A DNA stretch of 11,790 nucleotides from Nitrospirota bacterium (lineage in GTDB: Bacteria > Nitrospirota > Nitrospiria > Nitrospirales > NS-4). The DNA is taken from contig VBOF01000156.1 in the NCBI GenBank assembly GCA_005877855.1, forward strand, positions 1 to 11,790, read 5' to 3'. This document shows, in pieces, positions 1-6,117 of the stretch. Numbering within the stretch: the first letter of the stretch is position 1; each line of letters starts with the position of its first letter. A model generated the notes under the pieces. The model did not search any database and was not told the origin of the DNA. It worked only from the letters and a program-made list of their open reading frames with translations. Position numbers and translations under genes: made by a program.

Positions 1-392
1 TCGAGCCGCCCCGTGGTGCTCTTGGAGTTCGTCTTACCGGCCAGGGTGCGCGGTAGCGCCAGCTCTTCCAGCAGTGGAACCAGGTAGACATGCCCTTTTT
101 CCAGGACTGCGCCCCTGCGGAGATCCAACTCGTACATGACGAGGTCGGCCTGGAAGAGATCCTGCACCGTGAGCCGCTGGGCGATGGCCGACTGCTCCGG
201 CAGAAAGCTGCTGAGCATCCGGTAGGCGGTGTCGCCGAGACGCAGGTCGAGACTGGCCGGCTGGTATTGCCGCTCCTCGATCGGGGACTTGGCCGCGATC
301 GCGCCGTCGCGAACCAGTCGGCGGAGCTGCTGGGAGGCCAGCACACCCCGCGGGCGCGGACGGCGTTCCTGTCTGGGAGCCGAGGCGGGCAC
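1..392 (-). CDS. dcd: 2'-deoxycytidine 5'-triphosphate deaminase-like protein (partial, C-terminus beyond left edge)
   Basis: Pyrimidine nucleotide metabolism: Dcd-family enzymes deaminate dCTP to dUTP, feeding dTMP synthesis. Translating the complement from a GTG at 392 gives about 130 residues with the family hallmarks: a QPASLDLRLG segment, then a run reading VLEKGHVYLVPLLEELALP, then GKTNSKSTTGRL at the very edge. The last of these corresponds to the conserved Ser/Arg nucleotide-binding motif (KSSxGR type). The pattern resembles the longer, duplicated-domain Dcd group (PF06559-like) more than E. coli Dcd. The start is uncertain. GTG at 392 lies 3 nt after the kamA stop and suggests translational coupling; a second in-frame GTG at 344, just before the conserved LASQQLRRLVRDGAI helix, is the alternative. 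No good Shine-Dalgarno is seen for either. It is the last visible gene of the minus-strand run. Family call is confident; exact substrate is inferred. Confidence 0.82.
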   Translation of the reverse strand, partial: MPASAPRQERRPRPRGVLASQQLRRLVRDGAIAAKSPIEERQYQPASLDLRLGDTAYRMLSSFLPEQSAIAQRLTVQDLFQADLVMYELDLRRGAVLEKGHVYLVPLLEELALPRTLAGKTNSKSTTGRL

Positions 393-395
393 GTG

Positions 396-1544
396 CTAGG
401 CCAGCATCGAGTCGGCCATCCGGCAACCGGTTGACGGAGCCGTGGCGGAGGAAGGCGCCGCCACCATCGGCAGCTCGCGCCGCTTGCCGTTGCCGCCCGG
501 CTGGGGCGGCTGCGGGTAGATGTAGGTCTTCCCCTCGTAGTTGGTGAGGATGGCCTCCTCTGGCGTGAGGCTTACGAGGTAATCGGACGGCAGCAGAGGA
601 ATCTTCCCGCCGCCGCCCGGCGCGTCAATGACAAAGTGCGGCACGCCCATGCCGCTTGTGTGGCCCTGGAGCGCCTTGATGATCTCGAGGCCGGTCTCCA
701 CCGTGGTGCGGAGATGATTGGTCCCCCGGGTCAGGTCGGCCTGGTACAGGTAGTACGGCTTGACCCGAGCCAACAGCAGTTGGTGCACGAGGCGCATCAT
801 GACGGCGGGATCGTCGTTGACGCCCTTGAGCAGCACCGTCTGCGCGCCCAGCGGCACGCCCGCGTCCGCGAGCCGGCCGCACGCCGCCTTGACCTCCGGC
901 GTCAGCTCGTCCGGGTGGTTGAAGTGGAGGTTCATGTAGAGCGGGTGGTACTGCTTGATCATCGCGCAGAGCTCCGGCGTGATCCGCTCGGGCAGGCTGC
1001 CCGGCACGCGCGTGCCGATCCGGATGATCTCGAGGTGCGGCACGGTCCTGAGCGCCTTGAGGATACGCTCCAGGAGATGATCCGGCAAGAGCAGCGGGTC
1101 GCCGCCGGAAAGGATGATGTCCCGCACTTCGGTGTGCGCCCGGAGGTATTCGATCACGCGCTCCAGTTCGCCTTGCTTGAGGAAGCCGGGCTTGCCCACC
1201 AGGCGCTTGCGCGTGCAGAAGCGACAGTAGATGGGGCACTGGTTGGTGACCATGAACAGGACGCGGTCGGGATAGCGGTGCACGAGGTGGGGCACGGGGC
1301 TGTCCAGTTCCTCGTGCAGCGGATCGTCCGCCGTGCTGTCGTCGGTCAGCTCTTCCGGTTCGGGGACCACCTGGCGCCAGAACGCGTCGCCCCGCTCCTT
1401 GATGAGCTGCATCCACATGGGCGTGATGCGCATCGGGTACTCCGCCACCACGTCGGCGATAGCGTCCGGGTCCACATCCAGGTGTTGGGCCAGCTCCTCG
1501 GGTTTGGTGATGCTCTTCGCCAAGGCCTGTCGCCAGGTTTCCAT
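396..1544 (-). CDS. kamA: KamA-family radical SAM aminomutase (lysine 2,3-aminomutase-like)
   Basis: Predicted to interconvert L-lysine and beta-lysine using S-adenosylmethionine, a [4Fe-4S] cluster and PLP. The 382-residue product has the radical SAM motif CPIYCRFC (Cys103, Cys107, Cys110), the SAM-binding SGGDP at 146-150, and FVIDAPGGGGK at 304-314, where Lys314 is the expected PLP Schiff-base lysine. Both acidic residues that hold the lysine side chain in characterised KamA have counterparts: Asp270 in the ADLTRG segment and Asp307 in VIDAPGG. That favours true KamA over EpmB. The usual C-terminal zinc-binding cysteine cluster of clostridial KamA is absent; the tail instead ends in a Pro/Ala/Ser-rich stretch. 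A GAGAGG lies about 10 nt before the ATG. It follows the glutaredoxin-like gene by 24 nt. Related beta-lysine-like or glutamate mutases cannot be fully excluded. Confidence 0.88.
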   Translation of the reverse strand: METWRQALAKSITKPEELAQHLDVDPDAIADVVAEYPMRITPMWMQLIKERGDAFWRQVVPEPEELTDDSTADDPLHEELDSPVPHLVHRYPDRVLFMVTNQCPIYCRFCTRKRLVGKPGFLKQGELERVIEYLRAHTEVRDIILSGGDPLLLPDHLLERILKALRTVPHLEIIRIGTRVPGSLPERITPELCAMIKQYHPLYMNLHFNHPDELTPEVKAACGRLADAGVPLGAQTVLLKGVNDDPAVMMRLVHQLLLARVKPYYLYQADLTRGTNHLRTTVETGLEIIKALQGHTSGMGVPHFVIDAPGGGGKIPLLPSDYLVSLTPEEAILTNYEGKTYIYPQPPQPGGNGKRRELPMVAAPSSATAPSTGCRMADSMLA

Positions 1545-1568
1545 AAAGTGTCTACCTCTCAGGTTTTT

Positions 1569-1820
1569 CTATGAACGCGCGGCCTTCGAACCGTACGTGG
1601 TCTCCAAGTAGGACAGGATGTCGCGCGTCTCGCTCAGCACCTTGTCGCCGTCCTTGAGCACCGGCACGTAGTACTGGCCAGATACCTCGAAGACCTTCTT
1701 CCGGAGCGGCCGCAGGTCGGGCACGATGACGCTCTCGTACGGAACGCCCAGTTCCTCCAGCTTGTCGCGGACGATCAGGCATTCAGGACACCACTCCACG
1801 TGGTAGAACGTCAGCGCCAT
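1569..1820 (-). CDS. Glutaredoxin / GST N-terminal-fold thiol protein
   Basis: A small (83-residue) thioredoxin-fold protein, probably a cytoplasmic thiol-disulfide oxidoreductase or Fe-S-related glutaredoxin. It opens with a beta strand leading to WCPEC (Cys11, Cys14), a dithiol active site at the start of helix 1. It also has the cis-proline loop YVPVL (Pro53), then DGDKVLSETRDILSYL, which matches the glutathione-binding S/T-E and following helix of GST N-terminal domains. It ends soon after, with no GST C-terminal helical domain, so it is glutaredoxin-sized. It lies 3 nt after the ATP-grasp-like gene and 24 nt before kamA, so co-translation with both is likely. A role in keeping a partner enzyme or its Fe-S cluster reduced is inferred from position only. 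Confidence 0.85.
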   Translation of the reverse strand: MALTFYHVEWCPECLIVRDKLEELGVPYESVIVPDLRPLRKKVFEVSGQYYVPVLKDGDKVLSETRDILSYLETTYGSKAARS

Positions 1821-1823
1821 CGG

Positions 1824-3299
1824 TTAGCGTTCCGGCGCTGTCTCGGCGAGGGCGCAGGGTGCCATGACCGCTTCCCTCATGCCGTGGATCAGCTTCTTGT
1901 CCAGGGGGCAGACGGTCGCCAGGACGCCGCCCAGTTCCACGTGGTCGTTGGCGATGAAGTAGTACGGCGAGAGACGGACCCGTCCTGGCATGGGCACGAT
2001 GTCATCCTTGGCGGGGTCGTGATAGCTCACAGCGACGTGCCGCCCCTTGCGGAATTCCTGGAGGATGTGCGGCACCCGAGGGAAGGAGGCCAGGGCTGCC
2101 TCCAGCGCGGCGGCCCATTCGGTCTGCGGCAGGTCGTGGCCCACGGACACGCCGCGGGAGCCCCATGCCAGTTCGGAGAAGCCCGAAGGCTTGATGACGA
2201 AGCGGCGGCCCTTCTGCCCGAGACCGGCTAAGACCTTCCAGTCAGAGACGCTGCGCCCGTCCGCCGTCAGGCCCGGAATGATGGCATGCGGCGGGACCGG
2301 CCGCGGGTCGAGGATCCACGTCTTCGGCATCCACCGATGGAGCAGCTCGTAAGTGTCGGTGCCGAGTTCATGGCTCCAGAAGGGTTCGAGCGCGGGGTGG
2401 TGCACCAACGCGAAGGCCATCTTTTCTTCGAGCCACGGCTTCATGGGAGGCGTCAACGCAACGCGGCCCTTCTTGGCGGCGTACATGATCAACTCGCTCT
2501 TCGGAATGTTTTTCAGGTCGAAGAGCTCGAAAAACCGGTACAGTGCCGTGATAGGCGTGGACCCCGCGAGGAACAATCCCTCTTCGGTGAAGACCACGTC
2601 GTCGGGCGACACGGTCTGCGCCGGTAGGCCGGCCTCCCGCAGACGGGCCGCGAGCCACAGCATCTCAGGCCGGTAGTCCTTGGACTCTTCAGAAACAACA
2701 ATGGCAAGGTTGAGGGACGTTAGTGGGTACGGGAGGGGCGTCTGCGGGGCCCCCTCCCGTTGTGATGTCAAACTGCGGATCATGCCGGCGAAGCCGCTCA
2801 CCATACCGTCGCGCCCGCCGATGATCGGCCAGCCGAGGTCGGCGTAGGCCTGGCCCATGCATCCGGTGAGCCCGATGCCGCCGGGGACGGAGTCCAGCTC
2901 GCTGATCATGAACCCGTCCTCCGTGAGGATCAGGTCCGGGCGGATGATGTCCGGCAGCGCGGCGTGGAAGCGGTTCATGCGCGCGTAGGCGATCAGGTCG
3001 GACGGCTTGCCCTGATCGAGATAGTCGGCCACCCACGTGGGCTGCGCGCCGCGGACGCTCTCGTAGTAGAGCCGGTTCAGAGCGCGCGTGAATCGAAGGA
3101 GGTGCGGCCCCAGCGACTGAATCGCGGACAGGTCGGCTGATGTGAGGAGAAACGGCGTCGGGGAGATGCGCCAAGTGGCGCCGTCGTGCAGGCCTGCCTC
3201 CATGAGACGAGTCCGGACGCGGCGACTGTGCTCGCGGGACGTTTCGGGGAGCAGGTCGGTCGGCGGGGAACCAGGCAGTGTGGGTACGCGCTCCATCAC
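1824..3299 (-). CDS. Circularly permuted ATP-grasp-like protein of unknown substrate
   Basis: A 491-residue protein that I read as an ATP-grasp ligase with the circularly permuted layout seen in glutathionylspermidine synthase-like enzymes. The acidic metal-binding element comes early (MISELDSVPGG, 131-141). The ATP-binding lysine and glycine-rich loop come late: FVIK with Lys370, then a GFSELAWGSRGVSVG stretch at 373-387, followed by HILQEF at 411-416. A C-terminal block, GGVLATVCP then HGMREAVMAPC (457-482), looks strongly conserved but I cannot assign it. Such enzymes form peptide-type C-N bonds using ATP; the substrate here is not visible. GTG at 3299 and ATG at 3296 are both possible starts, and neither has a clear Shine-Dalgarno. 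The gene sits 15 nt after the NifU-like gene. Its place beside kamA suggests an amino acid or beta-amino acid substrate, which is inference. Confidence 0.6.
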   Translation of the reverse strand: MMERVPTLPGSPPTDLLPETSREHSRRVRTRLMEAGLHDGATWRISPTPFLLTSADLSAIQSLGPHLLRFTRALNRLYYESVRGAQPTWVADYLDQGKPSDLIAYARMNRFHAALPDIIRPDLILTEDGFMISELDSVPGGIGLTGCMGQAYADLGWPIIGGRDGMVSGFAGMIRSLTSQREGAPQTPLPYPLTSLNLAIVVSEESKDYRPEMLWLAARLREAGLPAQTVSPDDVVFTEEGLFLAGSTPITALYRFFELFDLKNIPKSELIMYAAKKGRVALTPPMKPWLEEKMAFALVHHPALEPFWSHELGTDTYELLHRWMPKTWILDPRPVPPHAIIPGLTADGRSVSDWKVLAGLGQKGRRFVIKPSGFSELAWGSRGVSVGHDLPQTEWAAALEAALASFPRVPHILQEFRKGRHVAVSYHDPAKDDIVPMPGRVRLSPYYFIANDHVELGGVLATVCPLDKKLIHGMREAVMAPCALAETAPER

Positions 3300-3314
3300 T
3301 ACGGCGACGGGTGG

Positions 3315-3551
3315 TTAGACCGCCACGACTCGTGTGATTTCAGGAACACTGGCCTTCAGCCGGCGCTCGATGCCCATGGTCACGGTCATGCTGGAGGACG
3401 GGCATCCCGTGCATGTCCCTTTGAGAAGGACTTTGGCGGTGCCGTCAGGCGAAATCTCGAGCAGTTCGCAGTCGCCGCCGTCCATCTGGAGCGCGGGGCG
3501 GATTCCGTTGAGGGCATCCTGGACCCGCCGTATCAGCGATGTTGCGTCCAC
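3315..3551 (-). CDS. NifU C-terminal-domain Fe-S scaffold protein
   Basis: A stand-alone NifU C-terminal (Nfu-type) domain of 78 residues that would carry or transfer Fe-S clusters in the cytoplasm. It has the family core: a helix with ALNGIRPALQMDGGDCELLEI, then a strand pair, then GTCTGCPSS with the cluster-binding CxxC (Cys47, Cys50), and a closing helix with GIERRLKASVPEI. I chose the GTG at 3551 because AAGGAAGG lies about 5 nt upstream and this length is normal for the family. An ATG at 3581 would add ten residues but overlaps the predicted -10 box. It is the first gene of the minus-strand run, and the radical SAM enzyme encoded three genes later is an obvious possible client for cluster delivery. 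Confidence 0.88.
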   Translation of the reverse strand: MDATSLIRRVQDALNGIRPALQMDGGDCELLEISPDGTAKVLLKGTCTGCPSSSMTVTMGIERRLKASVPEITRVVAV

Positions 3552-3579
3552 TCCCACCTTCCTTGAAAGGGATAGCGTC

Positions 3580-3608
3580 ATCCTACCATGCCGGGGTATG
3601 CGGAACAA
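3580..3608 (-). promoter_or_regulatory. Candidate sigma70-type promoter for the nifU-like to dcd run
   Basis: On the complement, TTGTTC (3608-3603) and TAGGAT (3585-3580) are separated by exactly 17 nt. Transcription would start near 3573, giving a leader of about 20 nt that contains the AAGGAAGG Shine-Dalgarno used by the GTG at 3551. The match to consensus is partial (3/6 and 4/6), so this is a positional argument more than a sequence one. Confidence 0.42.
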
Positions 3609-3624
3609 GGGGCGCGGGCTCTGC

Positions 3625-3653
3625 TGGTCGGGCCTGGAACCATGATGTACAAT
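3625..3653 (+). promoter_or_regulatory. Weak candidate promoter for the YkgJ-like gene, possibly leaderless
   Basis: TACAAT (3648-3653) is a 5/6 match to a -10 box, with TGGTCG (3625-3630) 17 nt upstream as a poor -35. The likely start of transcription, near 3660, is only about three bases before the ATG at 3663, and that ATG has no Shine-Dalgarno. A leaderless transcript would fit both facts. If translation begins instead at the ATG pair at 3642/3645, this promoter is wrong. Confidence 0.3.
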
Positions 3654-3662
3654 GATCTCCCG

Positions 3663-4250
3663 ATGGAAGTCTCGAAACCAATCGGGCATTCCCGGACGCT
3701 GCCGATCGTCGTCGAGCAGATCGTGCCCAGCCGGGTCTGCTTCACCTGTGATGTCTGCTGCCGGTTTCCAGAGCGCGACAGTCCGCTGCGCCCCTATTTC
3801 ACGCGAGAAGAAATTCAGGCGGCCATCGCACGCGGCATCTCGCCGGAAGCCTTTCCCGATCACAGAGGCTCAAAGGTCGCCGTCGTGCCCCATGGCGAGG
3901 GCTACCGGTGCCCCGCCTTTCAGCCGGAGACGGGCCAGTGCGGCCTCTACGAAGACCGTCCCCTGGATTGCCGGCTCTATCCCATCGCCGTGATGTGGGA
4001 CCGGACCCGGACCGACGTGGTGATGGGCTGGGACAGCAAATGCCCCTTCATCCGCGACAACCGGGAATCCGCCGAGTCGCGGGCCTACGTGGAGCGGATC
4101 GCCGCCTTTCTTGAATCTCAAGAAATAGTTCAAGTCTTTATAGCCAACCTGCAGTTAATTGGCTCATTCCAGGACGACGTCATCGTGCTCAGACGGCTCG
4201 ATCGGCTGACCCGCAGCTTGCACTCGGCGTGTCGACCACCCGCACGGTAG
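3663..4250 (+). CDS. YkgJ-family cysteine-cluster protein (putative Zn/Fe-S binding)
   Basis: A 195-residue member of the YkgJ/UPF0153 (CxxCxxCC) family, whose eight or so cysteines are thought to bind zinc or an Fe-S cluster; the biochemical role is not settled. The sequence shows CFTCDVCC (Cys26, 29, 32, 33), then YRCPAF (Cys83), GQCGLYEDRPLDCRLYPI (Cys93, Cys103) and SKCPFI (Cys127). This is the family order, including the typical RPxxCRxYP turn. ATG at 3663 is preferred because it leaves a short N-terminus, but it has no Shine-Dalgarno; ATGs at 3642 and 3645 are alternatives. Its last 22 bases overlap the next gene if that one starts at the GTG at 4229. The pair is divergent from the nifU-like/kamA run with about 110 nt between start codons. 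Confidence 0.85.
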   Translation: MEVSKPIGHSRTLPIVVEQIVPSRVCFTCDVCCRFPERDSPLRPYFTREEIQAAIARGISPEAFPDHRGSKVAVVPHGEGYRCPAFQPETGQCGLYEDRPLDCRLYPIAVMWDRTRTDVVMGWDSKCPFIRDNRESAESRAYVERIAAFLESQEIVQVFIANLQLIGSFQDDVIVLRRLDRLTRSLHSACRPPAR

Positions 4251-5167
4251 CGCTCGTGTCGGAGCCCTCCCTCCGCCCGCTCGCTCTCCAAGATCGAGCC
4301 CGCTTCGAAGCCCGTCTGGCTGAGCACGCGGTCACCGACGATCCGCTGGCCGCCTACTCCTTTCCCTTTCATTTCATCTGGCAGGGCCTGTTGCAGTACG
4401 AATGGACAGAGTTGGAGAGTCATCTCTGCCTGTTCGCCGGCAATTCAGAAGGCAGGTTCCTGGTGCTGCCGCCGATCGGGCATGATCCTTGTGGTCCGGC
4501 CATGGCCAAGGCCTTCGAGTTCCTGTCCAAACAGAATACAACGCCCGCTCTCACTCGCATCGAGAATGCGTCGGGGAGCATGGCCTCCTGGTGTCGGGAA
4601 AAAGGCTATCGCGTGGCACCCAAAGGGCCGGACTATGTGTATCGGCGGGCCGACCTCGTCGCGTTGCGTGGGGACCGCTACAAGAGCCAGCGCGTGGCCT
4701 ACAACCATTGCGTCGCCCACGCGAAACTAATCTATCGCCCCTTTCGGCCTGACGACGTGGCTGCTTGCCTGGCCGTGTTCCAGCAATGGCAGCAGGGAGT
4801 AAGACACGATGGTTTTTCCGATCTGCCCATGCATCTTGCGAAGGACGCCGAGCACGCGCACCGTCAAGGCATAGTTCATGCTGCAGACTTGGGGCTCATC
4901 GGACGCGTCGTCGAGGTCGAAGGACGGATCGTGGCCTACACGTTCGGCTATCCACTGAACTCGACAACGTTCTGCATCTTGTTCGAGATCGCCGATCGCA
5001 ACGTCAGGGGCCTGGGGGCGTATATCTTCCGCGAGTTCTGCCGCGAGCTGGAGTCCTACGAGCTGATCAACACGATGGATGATTCAGGATTGGAAGGCCT
5101 CCGCCACGCCAAGCTGGCTTACCACCCGCTCCGCCTCGTCGAGTCGTACATCGTTAGCCCAGCGTGA
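4229..5167 (+). CDS. DUF2156 protein (phosphatidylglycerol lysyltransferase C-terminal-like, GNAT-type fold)
   Basis: Belongs to the DUF2156 group, which shares the double GNAT fold of the catalytic domain of MprF/LPG synthases. Those enzymes move an aminoacyl group from tRNA to a lipid. The signature is clear at both ends: DYVYRRADLVALRGDRYKSQ (135-154) followed by RVAYNH, and near the C-terminus NTMDDSGLEGLRHAKLAYHP (281-300). There are no membrane helices, unlike MprF, so this is the soluble stand-alone form, and its acceptor is unknown. Start choice is uncertain: GTG at 4229 overlaps the YkgJ-like gene by 22 nt, while GTG at 4256 starts just before the conserved PLALQDR segment and 6 nt after the upstream stop. 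Neither has a good Shine-Dalgarno. A KamA encoded in the divergent run makes beta-lysyl transfer worth considering, but nothing here proves it. Confidence 0.8.
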   Translation: MSTTRTVALVSEPSLRPLALQDRARFEARLAEHAVTDDPLAAYSFPFHFIWQGLLQYEWTELESHLCLFAGNSEGRFLVLPPIGHDPCGPAMAKAFEFLSKQNTTPALTRIENASGSMASWCREKGYRVAPKGPDYVYRRADLVALRGDRYKSQRVAYNHCVAHAKLIYRPFRPDDVAACLAVFQQWQQGVRHDGFSDLPMHLAKDAEHAHRQGIVHAADLGLIGRVVEVEGRIVAYTFGYPLNSTTFCILFEIADRNVRGLGAYIFREFCRELESYELINTMDDSGLEGLRHAKLAYHPLRLVESYIVSPA

Positions 5168-5230
5168 GGGAACTGGCTCGCCATCTTCAGCGTGCCTGTC
5201 CCCTTGCTATTCCAAATTTCTCCTGATAAA

Positions 5231-5245
5231 TGGAGTCTGACCCCA
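5231..5245 (-). repeat. TGGGGTCAGACTCCA motif, copy 1
   Basis: The complement of 5231-5245 reads TGGGGTCAGACTCCA, differing by one base from the pair of motifs at 11078-11092 and 11160-11174. It lies alone in the 137-nt gap between the DUF2156 gene and the HAMP gene. It is probably a dispersed genomic repeat or a remnant of one. Confidence 0.6.
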
Positions 5246-5304
5246 ATTCTTCCAATTCTTGATGGTTCAGGTTCTTGGTGTAATGTGAATAAGGAGAAGC
5301 TCGC

Positions 5305-5937
5305 ATGGAGGAATATTCCCCAAAGAGGAGGCCGCCTTTCTGGAAACGGCGATTCTATGTCCATGAGCTCCAGAAGACACTTGCGATCTGGCTCGGCTTG
5401 GCTCTGGTTTCTTACTCATTGCTGGTTTTTGCCGTCGCGTTCTTGATCCCTTTCATCCTCCCAGCTATTGAAGGTCTCCCGTCTGTTTCTGTCGTAGAGC
5501 AGGCAGCGACCGCCCTTCAAGTGTTCGCCCTTGCCACGACGATCTGGCCGGCCCTCTTATTCATCGTCCCGGTGACAGCCTGTTGCAGCATCTTCGTGAC
5601 CCACCGGCTCATGGGGCCGTTGGGCCGCATTGAAGGGGCCGCGAAGGAACTGATCCGTGGCAACCTGGACCTTCGCATCCGGCTCAGAAAAGGGGATGAC
5701 CTACAGGCGCTTGCCGGCTTCATGAATGAAGCTGTCGACAATCTGGTCCAGGCGATCCGGGTGATCAAGGAGAGCGAGACCAGTGTGCGCGAAATCTTAT
5801 CAGGGCTGGTGGACGAGGTGCAGAAACGGCCGTCGGGGAACGGCGAGATGCTGAACCGTCTGAATAAAGCCTTGAAGGACAGTCAACGGATCGAGCAGGT
5901 CCTCCAGAAGTTTCAGTTCTCCACACCCAGCCGATAA
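5305..5937 (+). CDS. Stand-alone HAMP-domain inner-membrane protein
   Basis: A 210-residue membrane protein that looks like the front half of a transmembrane sensor. A basic N-terminus (KRRPPFWKRR) leads into helix 1 (about 25-52), a short external loop of about 20 residues, and helix 2 (about 72-98). A HAMP domain follows at about 98-150, with its conserved proline at 105 (MGPLGRIEGAAKEL) and an acidic stretch before helix AS2. The rest is a predicted coiled coil containing KESETSVREILSGLVDEV. There is no histidine kinase, methyl-accepting hairpin, GGDEF or other output domain, and the periplasmic loop is too short for a normal ligand domain. It could relay a signal to a partner or respond to membrane state. 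AAGGAG lies 8 nt before the ATG. It converges with the Slp lipoprotein gene. Confidence 0.82.
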   Translation: MEEYSPKRRPPFWKRRFYVHELQKTLAIWLGLALVSYSLLVFAVAFLIPFILPAIEGLPSVSVVEQAATALQVFALATTIWPALLFIVPVTACCSIFVTHRLMGPLGRIEGAAKELIRGNLDLRIRLRKGDDLQALAGFMNEAVDNLVQAIRVIKESETSVREILSGLVDEVQKRPSGNGEMLNRLNKALKDSQRIEQVLQKFQFSTPSR

Positions 5938-6008
5938 CCACACCTGGGGCCGAGCGGGAGGCGCCGAATGGGACCCTGGCGGAGCGCAGCGCGACTTGCG
6001 GGTGAACT

Positions 6009-6034
6009 CATTGCTCTGCACAATGCAATGGGTC
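6009..6034 (+). repeat. Palindromic repeat family 1, copy A
   Basis: ATTGC (6010-6014) and GCAATGGGTC (6025-6034) form an imperfect hairpin. The unit, CATTGCTCT then TGCAATGGGTC, matches the copy at 11599-11635 outside the short loop. It sits 19 nt from copy B in the opposite orientation, so the two form an inverted pair filling much of the 180-nt gap (5938-6117) between two convergent genes. Such pairs can act as bidirectional transcript ends, though no T-run is seen. Confidence 0.65.
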
Positions 6035-6052
6035 GAACGCGGAGCGCGAGCT

Positions 6053-6090
6053 GGTGACCCGTTGCATCCGAAGAGCAACAGGTGCCCCGG
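6053..6090 (-). repeat. Palindromic repeat family 1, copy B (inverted)
   Basis: On the complement it starts CCGGGGCACCTGTTGCTCTT and ends GCAACGGGTCACC. Arms ACCCGTTGC (6057-6065) and GCAACAGGT (6075-6083) pair. The first 20 bases match the copy at 11599 onwards at 18 positions. Arm 6057-6065 can also pair with GCAATGGGT of copy A (6025-6033), giving a larger alternative hairpin. Confidence 0.7.
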
Positions 6091-6117
6091 TAATTCGGCG
6101 ACAGGCCCCGCGGCGGC

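Noticed and set aside
90..434. Plus-strand open frame of 114 codons at the left end
   Set aside because: It lies antisense to the dcd-like and kamA genes, whose frames carry clear family motifs; the plus-strand product has none.
636..1574. Long plus-strand open frame opposite kamA
   Set aside because: High GC at third positions keeps antisense frames open. The translation is His/Arg/Val-rich without recognisable motifs, while the minus frame has the complete radical SAM and PLP motifs.
3582..3863. A longer N-terminal extension of the NifU-like protein, up to 182 residues
   Set aside because: The extra residues are low-complexity, overlap the divergent promoter region and the YkgJ-like gene, and a well-placed Shine-Dalgarno marks the GTG at 3551.
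5256..5286. Possible promoter (TTGATG with TGTAAT or TAATGT) before the HAMP gene
   Set aside because: The spacing is 14 nt for the better -10 and the -10 match is poor at 16 nt, so neither combination is convincing.
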